In this document: in pieces, positions 7,814 through 17,528 of the stretch | Numbering within the stretch: position 1 is the first letter of the stretch | How the letters are laid out: every line of letters begins with the position of its first letter | Origin: Nocardia asteroides | GTDB taxonomy: Bacteria; Actinomycetota; Actinomycetes; Mycobacteriales; Mycobacteriaceae | Assembly (NCBI RefSeq): GCF_021183625.1 | Contig: NZ_CP089214.1 | Span: forward strand, 4,464,001 to 4,528,000 | Direction: 5' to 3' | Length of the DNA: 64,000 nt | Position numbers and translations under genes: made by a program | Notes under the pieces: model-generated | Told to the model about the DNA's origin: nothing | Database searches by the model: none | Seen by the model: only the letters and a program-made list of their open reading frames with translations

Positions 7814-7835
7814 GTTCATTTTCCGTTCACTCAGC
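7814..7835 (+). promoter_or_regulatory. PHO-box-like direct repeat upstream of pstS
   Basis: Two 11-nt direct repeats, GTTCATTTTCC and GTTCACTCAGC, in register upstream of the phosphate transporter operon. Response regulators of phosphate limitation (PhoP/RegX3) in actinobacteria bind such GTTCA repeats. Distance to the pstS start is ~150 nt. Confidence 0.6.
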
Positions 7836-7985
7836 CTGGTCCAACTGTCAACCGGACAACCTTACGTTGTGTACGGGCGGCTCGGTGGCTGCCCTGGTGC
7901 GCAAGTTCTCCGCGAATGTCCCGCACCAGAACACCCGCTCGGCCGGTGAGGGACCGGGCGTGTCGCATGCGATTCCGGAGGAATA

Positions 7986-9098
7986 GTGAAGTTGAAGCGC
8001 AGCAGCGCCCTTGTCGGCGTGCTGGCCGCAGGGGCCATGGTCCTTTCCGCCTGTGGTAGCGATGAGAACACCACGTCCGAGAACACCGGTTCGACGGTCG
8101 ACGTCAGCTGCGGTGGCAAGGAAGCCCTCAAGGCCAGTGGCTCCTCGGCGCAGAAGAACGCGATGGATCGCTTCGTCGCCGCCTACGAGGCCAACTGCGA
8201 CGGCTCGACCCTGAACTACACCTCGAGTGGTTCCGGCGCGGGCGTCAACGAGTTCCTCGGTGGCCAGACCGACTTCGCCGGCTCCGATTCGCCGCTGAGC
8301 GAGAGCAAGGGCGAGGTGGCCAAGGCCGCCGAGCGCTGCGGCGGTGCCCCGGCGTGGAACCTGCCCGCCGTCTTCGGCCCGATCGCGGTGAGCTACAACA
8401 TCGACGGTGTGACCAATCTGGCGCTGGACGGCGCCACCGCCGCCAAGGTGTTCAACGGCACCATCAAGACCTGGGACGCCCCGGAGATCAAGGCGCTGAA
8501 CCCGGGCGCGACGCTGCCGTCGGCCCCGATCGCGGTCATCTTCCGCTCGGACGAGTCGGGCACCACCGACAACTTCCAGCTCTACCTGGACGCCGCCTCG
8601 AACGGCGCGTGGGGCAAGGGCACCGGTAAGGCCTTCAACGGCGGCATCGGCGAGGGCGCCAAGGGCAACGAGGGCGTCACCGCCGCGGTGAAGAACACCA
8701 AGAACGCCATCACCTACAACGAGTGGTCGTTCGCGAAGTCGCAGAACCTGTCGGTCGCGCGGATCGTCACCGCCGCCGGCCCGGAGCCGGTCGAGCTGAC
8801 CAGCACCTCCGCGGCCAAGGCGATCGACAGCGTGAAGATCAAGGGCCAGGGCAACGACCTGGTGCTCGACGTCTCCTCGTTCTACAAGCCGACCACGGCC
8901 GGCGCGTACCCGATCATCCTGCCGACCTACGAGATCGTCTGCTCGAAGTACACCGACGGCGCGACCGCCACCGCGGTCAAGGCGTTCCTGACCTCGGCGA
9001 TCAACAACGGGCAGGACGGACTGGACGCGAGCGGCTACGTGCCGATCCCTGACCAGTTCAAGACCCGCCTGACCACCGCCATCAACGCGATTTCCTGA
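7986..9098 (+). CDS. pstS: Phosphate ABC transporter substrate-binding lipoprotein
   Basis: 370 aa. A signal peptide with lipobox LSAC (Cys23) makes it a lipoprotein of the outer face of the cytoplasmic membrane. Phosphate-binding loops are visible: SGSSAQKNAMDRF, SGSGAGVNEF and RSDESGTTDNF. GTG 7986 follows a GGAGGAA site. First gene of pstSCAB, with a PHO-box-like repeat upstream. Confidence 0.95.
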   Translation: MKLKRSSALVGVLAAGAMVLSACGSDENTTSENTGSTVDVSCGGKEALKASGSSAQKNAMDRFVAAYEANCDGSTLNYTSSGSGAGVNEFLGGQTDFAGSDSPLSESKGEVAKAAERCGGAPAWNLPAVFGPIAVSYNIDGVTNLALDGATAAKVFNGTIKTWDAPEIKALNPGATLPSAPIAVIFRSDESGTTDNFQLYLDAASNGAWGKGTGKAFNGGIGEGAKGNEGVTAAVKNTKNAITYNEWSFAKSQNLSVARIVTAAGPEPVELTSTSAAKAIDSVKIKGQGNDLVLDVSSFYKPTTAGAYPIILPTYEIVCSKYTDGATATAVKAFLTSAINNGQDGLDASGYVPIPDQFKTRLTTAINAIS

Positions 9099-9109
9099 TC
9101 GAGTAGGCC

Positions 9110-10162
9110 ATGACCGTGCACCCCGAGGTGTCCGCCGAGGGCTCGTCCACCGCGACGAGCCCGACCGCGGGCGGAGAATCATCGTCCATGACGAAGTCGC
9201 CGAGCAACGAGCCCGGCCCCGGCCGGACGAAGAAGGCGTCGAGCCAGCGGATCGAGGTCCTGTTCCGGTCGCTGGCGACGGCGGCGGGCGCGACCATCGT
9301 GGCCGCCATCGCGCTGATCGCGCTGTTCCTCCTGATCCGCGCGGTGCCATCGGTCATGGCGAACAACGCCAACTTCTTCACCAGCACCGAGTTCAACACC
9401 TCGAACGCCGACGACCTGCGCTTCGGCATTCGCGACCTGTTCATGGTCACCGTGTTGAGCTCGATCTTCGCGCTGGTGATCGCGGTGCCGATCGGTATCG
9501 GCATCGCGCTGTTCCTCACCCAGTACGCGCCGAAGCAGGTGGCCCGCCCGTTCGCGACGCTGGTCGACCTGCTCGCGGCGGTGCCCTCCATCGTCTTCGG
9601 GCTCTGGGGCTTCCTGGTGCTGGCTCCGCAGATCGAGCCGGTGCAGACCTTCCTGAACGACAAGCTCGGCTGGTTCTTCCTCTTCTCCGACGGCAACGTC
9701 TCGCTGGCGGGCGGCGGCACGATCTTCACCGCGGGCGTCGTGCTCGCGGTGATGATCCTGCCGATCATCACCTCGGTCGCCCGCGAGGTCTTCAACCTCA
9801 CCCCGCGGGCGCACATCGAGGCCGCCCAGGCGCTCGGTGCCACCAAGTGGGAGGTCGTGCGGATGACGGTGCTGCCGTACGGCCGCTCCGGCGTGATCGC
9901 CGGCTCCATGCTCGGCCTCGGCCGCGCGCTCGGTGAGACCATCGCCGTCCTCGTCGTGCTGCGCACGGCGTCGCAGGCGGGCAACTGGTCGCTCTTCGAC
10001 GGCGGCTACACCTTCGCCTCCAAGATCGCCTCGGCGGCCTCGGAGTTCAGCGCGCCGCTGCCGACCGGCGCCTATATCGCGGCGGGCTTCGTGCTGTTCG
10101 CGCTGACCTTCGTCGTCAACGCGCTGGCGCGGGTCGCGTCCGGCGGAAGGGTGAACGGCTGA
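9110..10162 (+). CDS. pstC: Phosphate ABC transporter permease PstC
   Basis: 350 aa, with a cytoplasmic N-terminal tail (~60 residues, Ser/Gly/Pro-rich) then six membrane helices and the permease EAA loop (EAAQALGATKWEV). It forms the channel with PstA. Starts 11 nt after pstS; an internal ATG at 9188 would remove part of the tail and is an alternative start. Ends by overlapping pstA by 1 nt. Confidence 0.93.
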   Translation: MTVHPEVSAEGSSTATSPTAGGESSSMTKSPSNEPGPGRTKKASSQRIEVLFRSLATAAGATIVAAIALIALFLLIRAVPSVMANNANFFTSTEFNTSNADDLRFGIRDLFMVTVLSSIFALVIAVPIGIGIALFLTQYAPKQVARPFATLVDLLAAVPSIVFGLWGFLVLAPQIEPVQTFLNDKLGWFFLFSDGNVSLAGGGTIFTAGVVLAVMILPIITSVAREVFNLTPRAHIEAAQALGATKWEVVRMTVLPYGRSGVIAGSMLGLGRALGETIAVLVVLRTASQAGNWSLFDGGYTFASKIASAASEFSAPLPTGAYIAAGFVLFALTFVVNALARVASGGRVNG

Positions 10163-11061
10163 TGACCACCACACTCGACAAGCCGATCAAGGCGCCCGCC
10201 TTCCGGGCGATCAGCACCGGCCGCAGGGTCAAGAACCACATCGCCACCGTCGTCGTCGCGATCTGCTTCGTGATCGCGCTCATCCCGCTGGTCTGGGTGC
10301 TCGGGCTGGTCATCACCAGCGGCATCGAGGCGGTGCTCAGCTCCGACTGGTGGCTGAACTCGCAGAAGGGCGTGCTGCCGGACCAGAGCCGCGGCGGCGT
10401 CTACCACGCGATCTACGGCACCATCGTGCAGACCCTGATCGCCGCCGTGCTCGCGGTGCCGCTCGGCATCATGGCCGCGGTCTACCTGGTCGAGTACGGC
10501 CGCGGCTGGCTCGCCAAGACCACCACCTTCATGGTCGACATCCTGGCCGGCGTTCCCTCGATCGTCGCCGCGCTGTTCATCTTCGCGCTGTGGATCGCCA
10601 CCTTCGGCTTCCCGCAGAGCGCCTTCGCGGTCTCGCTCGCCCTGGTGCTGCTGATGCTGCCGGTGGTGGTGCGCAGCACCGAGGAGATGCTCAAGCTGGT
10701 GCCGGACGAGCTGCGCGAGGCCTCCTACGCGCTCGGCATCCCGAAGTGGAAGACGATCGTGCGGATCGTCATCCCCACCGCCCTGCCCGGCATGCTCAGC
10801 GGCATGCTGCTCGCGCTCGCCCGCGTCATGGGCGAGACCGCGCCGGTGCTGGTGCTGGTCGGCTACAGCAAGTCGATCAACACCGACGTGTTCGACGGCA
10901 ACATGGCCTCGCTGCCGCTGCTCATCTACCAGGAGCTGGCGAACCCCGAGCCGGCCGGCCGGCTCCGGGTGTGGGGCGCGGCCCTGACGCTGATCCTGCT
11001 GATCGCGGCGCTCTACGCGGCGGCCGCGGTCGTGAACAAGCTGCTCACGCGGAACCGATAG
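10162..11061 (+). CDS. pstA: Phosphate ABC transporter permease PstA
   Basis: 299 aa with six membrane helices and the permease loop REASYALGIPKWKT. The ATG overlaps the pstC stop (TGATG), indicating coupling. It pairs with PstC to carry phosphate across the membrane. Confidence 0.94.
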   Translation: MTTTLDKPIKAPAFRAISTGRRVKNHIATVVVAICFVIALIPLVWVLGLVITSGIEAVLSSDWWLNSQKGVLPDQSRGGVYHAIYGTIVQTLIAAVLAVPLGIMAAVYLVEYGRGWLAKTTTFMVDILAGVPSIVAALFIFALWIATFGFPQSAFAVSLALVLLMLPVVVRSTEEMLKLVPDELREASYALGIPKWKTIVRIVIPTALPGMLSGMLLALARVMGETAPVLVLVGYSKSINTDVFDGNMASLPLLIYQELANPEPAGRLRVWGAALTLILLIAALYAAAAVVNKLLTRNR

Positions 11062-11076
11062 AGGCGGAACGAAACA

Positions 11077-11853
11077 ATGGCCAAGCGTATCGACGTCAAA
11101 GACCTGAACATCTTCTACGGCAAGTTCCACGCCGTCGCCGATGTCGCGCTCACGGTGCTGCCGCGCAGCGTCACCGCCTTCATCGGCCCCTCCGGCTGCG
11201 GCAAGTCGACCGTGCTTCGCTCGCTGAACCGCATGCACGAGGTCACCCCGAACGCCAGCGTCCAGGGTGCCGTGCTGCTCGACGGCGAGGACATCTACGG
11301 CTCCCAGGTGGACCCGGTCGGCGTGCGCCGCACCATCGGCATGGTGTTCCAGCGCCCGAACCCGTTCCCCACCATGTCCATCCGGGACAACGTGGTGGCC
11401 GGGCTGAAGCTGCAGGGCGTGCGCGGCAAGAAGGAGCTGGAGGAGGTGGCCGAGCAGTCGCTGCGCGGCGCCAACCTCTGGAACGAGGTCAAGGACCGGC
11501 TTGACAAGCCGGGCGGCGGCCTCTCCGGCGGCCAGCAGCAGCGGCTCTGCATCGCCCGCGCCATCGCCGTCTCGCCCGACGTGCTGCTCATGGACGAGCC
11601 CTGCTCCGCGCTGGACCCGATCTCCACCCTGGCGATCGAGGACCTGATCACCGAACTCAAGAAGGAGTTCACCATCGTGATCGTCACGCACAACATGCAG
11701 CAGGCCGCCCGCGTCAGCGACCAGACCGGCTTCTTCAACCTGGAGGCCCAGGGCAAGCCGGGCAGGCTGATCGAGATCGACGACACCGAGAAGATCTTCT
11801 CGAACCCGTCGAAGCGCGCCACCGAGGACTACATCTCCGGCCGCTTCGGCTGA
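11077..11853 (+). CDS. pstB: Phosphate ABC transporter ATPase PstB
   Basis: 258 aa, full-length ATPase: Walker A GPSGCGKST, Q-loop MVFQRPNPFP, signature LSGGQQQR and Walker B VLLMDEPCSALDP, with the switch His in VTHNMQQ. It drives uptake through PstCA. In M. tuberculosis the corresponding place holds only an ATPase (phoT); here the complete pstSCAB is present. Ends before a clear hairpin terminator. Confidence 0.96.
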   Translation: MAKRIDVKDLNIFYGKFHAVADVALTVLPRSVTAFIGPSGCGKSTVLRSLNRMHEVTPNASVQGAVLLDGEDIYGSQVDPVGVRRTIGMVFQRPNPFPTMSIRDNVVAGLKLQGVRGKKELEEVAEQSLRGANLWNEVKDRLDKPGGGLSGGQQQRLCIARAIAVSPDVLLMDEPCSALDPISTLAIEDLITELKKEFTIVIVTHNMQQAARVSDQTGFFNLEAQGKPGRLIEIDDTEKIFSNPSKRATEDYISGRFG

Positions 11854-11871
11854 TCCGCCCGCGACGACGAA

Positions 11872-11896
11872 GGCCCGCGCGATCGCGCGGGCCTTT
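11872..11896 (+). terminator. Rho-independent terminator of pstSCAB
   Basis: A palindrome, GGCCCGCGCGA followed by TCGCGCGGGCC, forms an 11-bp stem followed by TTT, 18 nt after the pstB stop. Confidence 0.8.
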
Positions 11897-11949
11897 CGCG
11901 TGTCCTATGGGCGCTCACCCGGCGCGAACACCGGGCGAGCGGGGTGGGA

Positions 11950-12609
11950 CTACTTCTCGTCGGTGCTCGCGGGGAGCTCGCCGGTGACCAGGAAGACGAC
12001 CCGGCGGCCGATCTCGACGGCGTGGTCGGCGAAGCGCTCGTAGTAGCGGCCGAGCAGGGTGACGTCGACCGCGGCGGCGACGCCGTGCTTCCAGTCCCGG
12101 TCCATGAGCAGGGTGAAGAGGTGACGGTGCAGGTCGTCCATCGCCTCGTCCTCCTCGTTGAGTTCGAGGGCGCGCTCGGGATCGCGGGTCGCGAGCACCT
12201 CCTTGGCGCTGGCGCCCATGCTGACCGCGATCCGGCCCATCTCGGCGAAGTAGCCGTTCACCGCCTCGGGCAGCGCGTGCGCGGGGTGCCTGCGCCTGGT
12301 CACCTTGGCGACGTGCTGGGCGAGCGCGCCCATCCGGTTCACGTCGTTCACGATCTGGATGGCACTCACCACCTGGCGCAGGTCGCCCGCGACCGGGGCC
12401 TGCAGCGCGAGCAGCGCGAAGGCGCGCTCCTCGGCGTCGCTGATCATCTCGGCGATCCGGTCGTCCTGGGAGAGCACCTGTTCGGCCAGCCCGAGGTCGG
12501 CCTGCAGCAGCGACTGGGTGGCCCGCTCCATGGCGGTGCCCGCGAGCCCGGCCATCTCGCCGAGGAGATCGGCGAGGTCGGCCATTTGCTCGTTGTAGAT
12601 GACACGCAT
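11950..12609 (-). CDS. phoU: PhoU phosphate-signalling regulator
   Basis: 219 aa, all-helical with two PhoU domains (three-helix bundles, ~1-105 and ~110-215), carrying acidic metal-binding signatures such as ERFADHAVEIG. PhoU/PhoY proteins link Pst transport to the SenX3-RegX3-type kinase pair and repress the Pho response when phosphate is plentiful. Convergent with pstB. Leaderless: TAGTCT sits 6 nt before the ATG (TAGTCTcggcccATG on the minus strand). Confidence 0.94.
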   Translation of the reverse strand: MRVIYNEQMADLADLLGEMAGLAGTAMERATQSLLQADLGLAEQVLSQDDRIAEMISDAEERAFALLALQAPVAGDLRQVVSAIQIVNDVNRMGALAQHVAKVTRRRHPAHALPEAVNGYFAEMGRIAVSMGASAKEVLATRDPERALELNEEDEAMDDLHRHLFTLLMDRDWKHGVAAAVDVTLLGRYYERFADHAVEIGRRVVFLVTGELPASTDEK

Positions 12610-12701
12610 GGGCCGAGACTAGTGTCCGCGACTTTCCGCGTCACCAACGACGGGTGAATGGCGGGTGATGCGCCCGGTCCGGGCACATTTCCGGCAAACC
12701 G

Positions 12702-15071
12702 CTACTTGCAGGTGTCGTCGGCGGCGTTCATGTGCTCCAGGTCGGAGGGGAGCGCGACCGGAGCGGCGCTCGCCGGGGTGCCGAGCGGCACGCTGGGCAA
12801 GGTGGTCCCGACCGGGGTGGGCGGCACCACCGTGCCGGCGAAGCTCTCGCCGAGCACCAGCTCGATGATGCTGCCGAGCTCGTCGGCGCGCTCCAGGCTG
12901 GCGCCCGGGATCGAGCTGGCGACCGTCGCCGCCTCCGCCTCGTGCCCGGTGGCGTACCTGACCTTCGTGCTCGGCGAGGTCCCGCCCGCGTAGTTCGAGG
13001 TGGTGTAGATGCCGAAGCCCTGCGCGCTCAGCTTGGTGGCGGTGCGCTGCGCGGAGCCCTCCATCCCGGAGGCGTTCGACACCTGCACCGAGACGATGCT
13101 GGGGTCGACGGCGGTGAGCTTGGTCGCCGGCTCGGCGGGCGCGGGCTCCGCCTCGGTGGTGATCTCCGGCGCCTTCTGCTCGCCAGGCAGCGGCTGGTCG
13201 TCGATGACCGCGCGGAACAGCGCCTTGATGTCGGTGTCGCGCGGGATCTCGTTGCCGTAGGAGGTGGTGCCCGCGGTCGGGATGGTCAGGAAGGTGACCG
13301 CGCCCGCGCTCATCTTCTGCAGCGAGCGGCCGAGCATGAGCAGGTCCTGGCTGCGCACATTGTCGACGAAGGTATGGCTGGTGAAGGCGGAGACGAAGCC
13401 GTTCATCTTGCCCGGGTCGAGCAGCACCTTGCTGGAGAGCGCGCCGCGCAGCAGCGAGGCGAGGAACTTCTGCTGCCGGTTGATCCGGTCGTAGTCGCTG
13501 CGCTCCTCGCCGTAGACGTGCCTGGCGCGGACGTAGTTCAGCGCGGTCTGGCCGCTCACGATCTGCTTGCCCGAGGTCTCCAGGATGGTGCCGAGGGTGT
13601 CGTCGATGATCGGCTTGGTGCTGCACACCTCGACGCCGCCGACCTGGTCCACCATGGCCTCGAAGCCGGCGAAGTCGATGCCGATGAAGCGGTTGATGCT
13701 GAGCCCGCTCATCTTGCGAACCACGTTCACCAGGCAGCGCGGGCCGCCGAGGGCGTAGACCGCGTTCAGCTTGTCGCCCATGGCGGAGGGGAAGGTCTCC
13801 TGGGTGTAGGTGCCGTTGTCGTTGTCCCAGCCCTGGCACTGCGGGCGGGTGACGTCCAGGTCGCGCGGGAAGGAGACGACGACGACGCGCGAGCGGTTCT
13901 TGGGGATGTTGACCAGCATGACGGTGTCGGCGCGGGCGCCCTCGGCGTCCTCCAGCGTGCCGGCGCCGATGTCGCCGTTCACCCCGGCCCTGGTGTCGGT
14001 GCCGACGATCAGGAAGTTCTCGTCGCCGAGCTGCAGGTCCGAGTCGAGCACGTCCTCCGGGTTCTCGTCCAGGGCGTTGACCTGGGTGAAGCCGCTGTCG
14101 GTCGCGCGCAGGTAGCTCCAGCCGCCGCCGGTGGTGAGCAGGGCGATCACCGCGACCGCGGCTACCGACGACCGCAGTGCGAAGCGGCCCCGCTTGCTCT
14201 TGATGCCGGTGGCGCCCGCCTTCCGCGGGCCGACCGCGCGCGGCTGCTCCGCGCTGCGCGCCTTCCGGCCGCGCGGGGCGTCGCCGGTCTTGCGCGGCTC
14301 CGGCCCCGGCTCGACGACCGGCGGGATCTCCTCGGTGACGTCCTCGGCGGGTTCGTCGGCTACCGGGCCGCGCGGTGGTACCGGGGGCTTGCGGCCCTTC
14401 TCCGCCCTGGCTCGGGGCGGGCCCGCGGCCGGTGCCTGCCGGTGCACCCGGGTGGAGTCGGCGGCGGGTTCGGGAGCGGGCTTCTCCGCGCGGCCGGGCG
14501 CCTGGCGTCCGGGGGGAGGGGCGGGTTCGTCGCGGGCGGGGGCTTGGCGTCCCGCGGGCCGGGCAATCTCGTTGCGGGCGGGGGCCGGCCGTTGCGGAGG
14601 CTGTCGACGGGCTGATTCGTCCGGTCCCGGCGCCTGGCGTCCGGGAGCTGCCCGCCCGCCTGCCGGGGGCGGATCCTCGCGGCTCGGAGCGCGCCGCCCC
14701 GGCGCGGGCCGCCCGGGATCGGTCGGCCGCCCCGGCGCCGGTGCGGCACCGGCGATATCCCCCGCGACCGGCGACCCACCCCTGCCGCGCGCGGGTGGCG
14801 GCTCCCGCCGCGCGGCAGCCTGCCCGCTCGGCCTGCGCTGCTCGCCCTGCGAATCCGGCCGCCGTCTCCGCGCGACCCGCTCACTGTCGACCTTCTGCAC
14901 GAGGTCGTGCACGGTGAGCGGAGCCGACGCCGACTCGTCACCGTCCTCCGAGTGCCTGGACCGGCGGGACGTGTGCGCGCCGTCCGCCTCGGGCTCGCTC
15001 CCGGCCGGGTACCGCTCCCACGGGGGGCGGCCTCCCGGACGTGGCGAACGCCCCTGCCGATCGTCAGCCAC
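12702..15071 (-). CDS. LCP family cell-wall ligase with a long cytoplasmic tail
   Basis: 789 aa. Residues 1-295 are a low-complexity Pro/Arg/Ala-rich tail with repeated PxGRQAPxR-like units. A single membrane helix lies near 300-318, then a LytR-CpsA-Psr domain (~360-600; IVGTDTRAG, FPRDLDV, NRQQKFL) and a C-terminal LytR_C domain (~655-750). LCP enzymes attach arabinogalactan or other glycopolymers to peptidoglycan from polyprenyl carriers on the outer face. Position and size resemble M. tuberculosis Rv0822c. The final ~40 residues are Pro/Val/Ala-rich. Its start is near other in-frame options, so the exact N-terminus is uncertain. Confidence 0.88.
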   Translation of the reverse strand: MADDRQGRSPRPGGRPPWERYPAGSEPEADGAHTSRRSRHSEDGDESASAPLTVHDLVQKVDSERVARRRRPDSQGEQRRPSGQAAARREPPPARGRGGSPVAGDIAGAAPAPGRPTDPGRPAPGRRAPSREDPPPAGGRAAPGRQAPGPDESARRQPPQRPAPARNEIARPAGRQAPARDEPAPPPGRQAPGRAEKPAPEPAADSTRVHRQAPAAGPPRARAEKGRKPPVPPRGPVADEPAEDVTEEIPPVVEPGPEPRKTGDAPRGRKARSAEQPRAVGPRKAGATGIKSKRGRFALRSSVAAVAVIALLTTGGGWSYLRATDSGFTQVNALDENPEDVLDSDLQLGDENFLIVGTDTRAGVNGDIGAGTLEDAEGARADTVMLVNIPKNRSRVVVVSFPRDLDVTRPQCQGWDNDNGTYTQETFPSAMGDKLNAVYALGGPRCLVNVVRKMSGLSINRFIGIDFAGFEAMVDQVGGVEVCSTKPIIDDTLGTILETSGKQIVSGQTALNYVRARHVYGEERSDYDRINRQQKFLASLLRGALSSKVLLDPGKMNGFVSAFTSHTFVDNVRSQDLLMLGRSLQKMSAGAVTFLTIPTAGTTSYGNEIPRDTDIKALFRAVIDDQPLPGEQKAPEITTEAEPAPAEPATKLTAVDPSIVSVQVSNASGMEGSAQRTATKLSAQGFGIYTTSNYAGGTSPSTKVRYATGHEAEAATVASSIPGASLERADELGSIIELVLGESFAGTVVPPTPVGTTLPSVPLGTPASAAPVALPSDLEHMNAADDTCK

Positions 15072-15188
15072 CTACGAACCTCGCTTTTCCCGATCCCTGC
15101 TGCCGCATCAGGCCGTGTCGACCGGCGTGACCGATGCCGCAATGATAACGATTACGCCACGGCAGGCCACTTCTGCCGCACGCAACCA

Positions 15189-16352
15189 TCAACCGCCACT
15201 GTGCATGACGTCCGCGGCGTGCGGAACCGCCAGGTCGTCGGGGTCGTCCAGCCAGCCGTGCGGCAGCGCGACCTTGCCCGGCGAACCCTGCCGCCCGCGC
15301 GGCCCCTCCGCGTCCCGGGGGAAGGGCGCCTCCCGGTCCAGCTGCTCGACGAGCGCGGCGAGCTCGGACAGCCGGGAGACGGTCGCGAAGGCGCGCCGCA
15401 GCTCGGAGCCGACCGGGAACCCCATCAGGTACCAGGCCATGTGCTTGCGCAGATCGCGCATGGCCTTGTCCTCGCCGTCGTGGTCGGTGAGCAGCGCGCC
15501 GTGCCGGTACAGCACCTCGCCGACCCGGCCCAGGTTCGGCGGCTCCGGCATGGGCTCGCCGCGCAGCGCGGCGGCCAGCTCGGCGAAGAGCCACGGCCTG
15601 CCGAGGCAGCCGCGGCCGACCACGACGCCGTCGCAGCCGGTCTCCGCCATCATCCGCACCGCGTCGGCGGCGGCGAAGATGTCGCCGTTGCCGAGCACCG
15701 GGATGGTGGTCACGTGCTCCTTGAGCTTCGCGATGGCGGTCCAGTCCGCCTGCCCGGAGTAGCGCTGGGCCGCGGTCCGCGCGTGCAGCGCGACCGCCTG
15801 CGCGCCCTCGGCCTCGGCGATCCGCCCCGCGTCCAGGTAGGTCTGGTGCTCGTCGTCGATGCCGATCCGGAACTTCATGGTCACCGGGACGCCGTACGGC
15901 TCGGCGGCGCGCACCATGGCCTTGACGATCTCGGCGTAGAGCGAGCGCTTGTAGGGCAGCGCCGCGCCGCCGCCGAGCCTGGTCACCTTGGGCACCGGGC
16001 AGCCGAGGTTCATGTCGATGTGGTCGGCCCAGCCCTCGCCCGCCACGATCCGCACCGCCTCGGCCAGCGTCTTCGGGTCGACCCCGTAGAGCTGCATGGA
16101 CCTGGGGTGCTCGTCGGCGTCGAAGGACATCATGTGCAGCGTCTTCTCGTTCCGCTCCACGATCGCCCGCGCGGTGATCATCTCGCAGACGTAGAGCGAG
16201 GTCGCGCTGCCGAACTCGCGGCAGAGCTTGCGGAACGCCAGGTTGGTGATGCCAGCCATCGGGGCGAGCACCACCGGGGGATCGACCGGGTAGGGGCCGA
16301 TCCGCAGCGCGTTGCCCGTTGCTGCCGCGGTCGCGGCTTCCAGCGTCGTCAC
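15189..16352 (-). CDS. dusB: tRNA-dihydrouridine synthase (DusB type)
   Basis: 387 aa FMN-dependent TIM barrel (~20-260) with a helical C-terminal domain. APMAGITNLAFRKLC is the FMN-binding entry, the catalytic Cys is in NLGCPVPK, and GNGDIF is the phosphate-binding end. It reduces uridines in tRNA D-loops. The GTG start follows a CACACT element by 7 nt, possibly leaderless. Corresponds to M. tuberculosis Rv0823c. Confidence 0.93.
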   Translation of the reverse strand: MTTLEAATAAATGNALRIGPYPVDPPVVLAPMAGITNLAFRKLCREFGSATSLYVCEMITARAIVERNEKTLHMMSFDADEHPRSMQLYGVDPKTLAEAVRIVAGEGWADHIDMNLGCPVPKVTRLGGGAALPYKRSLYAEIVKAMVRAAEPYGVPVTMKFRIGIDDEHQTYLDAGRIAEAEGAQAVALHARTAAQRYSGQADWTAIAKLKEHVTTIPVLGNGDIFAAADAVRMMAETGCDGVVVGRGCLGRPWLFAELAAALRGEPMPEPPNLGRVGEVLYRHGALLTDHDGEDKAMRDLRKHMAWYLMGFPVGSELRRAFATVSRLSELAALVEQLDREAPFPRDAEGPRGRQGSPGKVALPHGWLDDPDDLAVPHAADVMHSGG

Positions 16353-16482
16353 GGTTACCAGTGTGGCACCGCAGGGGAGCTGCCCGGCCGCGCCGGGGCG
16401 TCCGGGGCGGGGAATATCACGAAACGCGAACGCCGCCGCCCGGACGAATCCGGACGGCGGCGGTGACCCGAGCTCCGCGGCG

Positions 16483-17445
16483 TCAGCTGCCGGTGGTGGC
16501 CAGCTCGCGCTTCTTGGCCTCGCGGGCCAGCATTCGGTCGCGCTGTTCCTCGAACTTGATCACGTCGGCGCCGAGCCGCTCCAGGAACTTCCCGAGCCGC
16601 TCGCGGACCTCTTCACCGCGCGGGCTGAAATCGTCGCGCTCGAAGATCTGCCACTTCTTCAGCACCGGGTTGACCACGTCCTCGAGGTGCTGGCGCAGGT
16701 CGTAGATGCCGTGCTTGGCCATCAGCACGCCGTTGCGGCGGAAGTTGGGCATGCCCGCGCCCGGCATCTGGAAGTTCTCCAGGATCAGGGTGATCGCGTC
16801 CAGCGCCTGGTCGGGGGAGAGGTCGAGCGCCGCGCCGCAGAGGTTGCGGTAGAAGATCATGTGCAGGTTCTCGTCGGCGGCGACGCGCTGCAGCATGCGG
16901 TCGGCGATCGGGTCGTCGCACACCTTGCCGGTGTTGCGGTGGCTGACCCGGGTGGCCAGCTCCTGGAAGGTGACGTAGGCGACCGAGTGCAGGAAGCCGG
17001 CGTCGGCCTCGGTGGGGGAGGCGAAGCCGTTGGTCATGTGGATCATCCGCGCCTCTTCGAGGGCGACGGGATCGACACCGCGGGTGACCACCAGGTAGTC
17101 CCGCATCACGATGCCGTGCCGGTTCTCCTCGGCGGTCCAGCGCCCGACCCAGGTGCCCCACGCGCCGTCCTGCGAGAAGTTCTCCGCGATCTCCCGGTGA
17201 TAGGAGGGGAGGTTGTCCTCGGTCAGCAGGTTGGTGATCATGGCCGCCTTGGCGACCTCGTTCAGCTGGGACTGCTCCGGTGCCCAGTCCACACCGCCCA
17301 TGGCGGCGAAGTTCCGGCCCTCGTCCCACGGCACGTAATCGTGGGGGTGCCATTCCTTGGCCATGGAGATGTGCCGGTTGACGTTCTCTTCGGCAACCGG
17401 CTCCAACTCTGTCAGAAGCTCGAGTTGAGTCAGATCCCTTGCCAT
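16483..17445 (-). CDS. desA1: Acyl-ACP desaturase DesA1
   Basis: 320 aa soluble di-iron desaturase. The ligand motifs EENRHG and ADENLH are the two ExxH iron sites of the family. It introduces double bonds into acyl-ACP chains, in mycolic-acid bacteria probably meromycolate precursors. ATG 17445 is chosen for the normal N-terminus (MARDLTQLELL); an in-frame extension to 17559 lacks family similarity. Two inverted repeats in the promoter (17529-17560) suggest a dedicated repressor. Confidence 0.93.
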   Translation of the reverse strand: MARDLTQLELLTELEPVAEENVNRHISMAKEWHPHDYVPWDEGRNFAAMGGVDWAPEQSQLNEVAKAAMITNLLTEDNLPSYHREIAENFSQDGAWGTWVGRWTAEENRHGIVMRDYLVVTRGVDPVALEEARMIHMTNGFASPTEADAGFLHSVAYVTFQELATRVSHRNTGKVCDDPIADRMLQRVAADENLHMIFYRNLCGAALDLSPDQALDAITLILENFQMPGAGMPNFRRNGVLMAKHGIYDLRQHLEDVVNPVLKKWQIFERDDFSPRGEEVRERLGKFLERLGADVIKFEEQRDRMLAREAKKRELATTGS

Positions 17446-17528
17446 AGTGTCTTGTGCCCTTCTCAGTCGGTGCGTGCGGTCGTTCGGGTCGTTTTCCACG
17501 GTAGACCGAAGCCGATGCGGCCATACCT

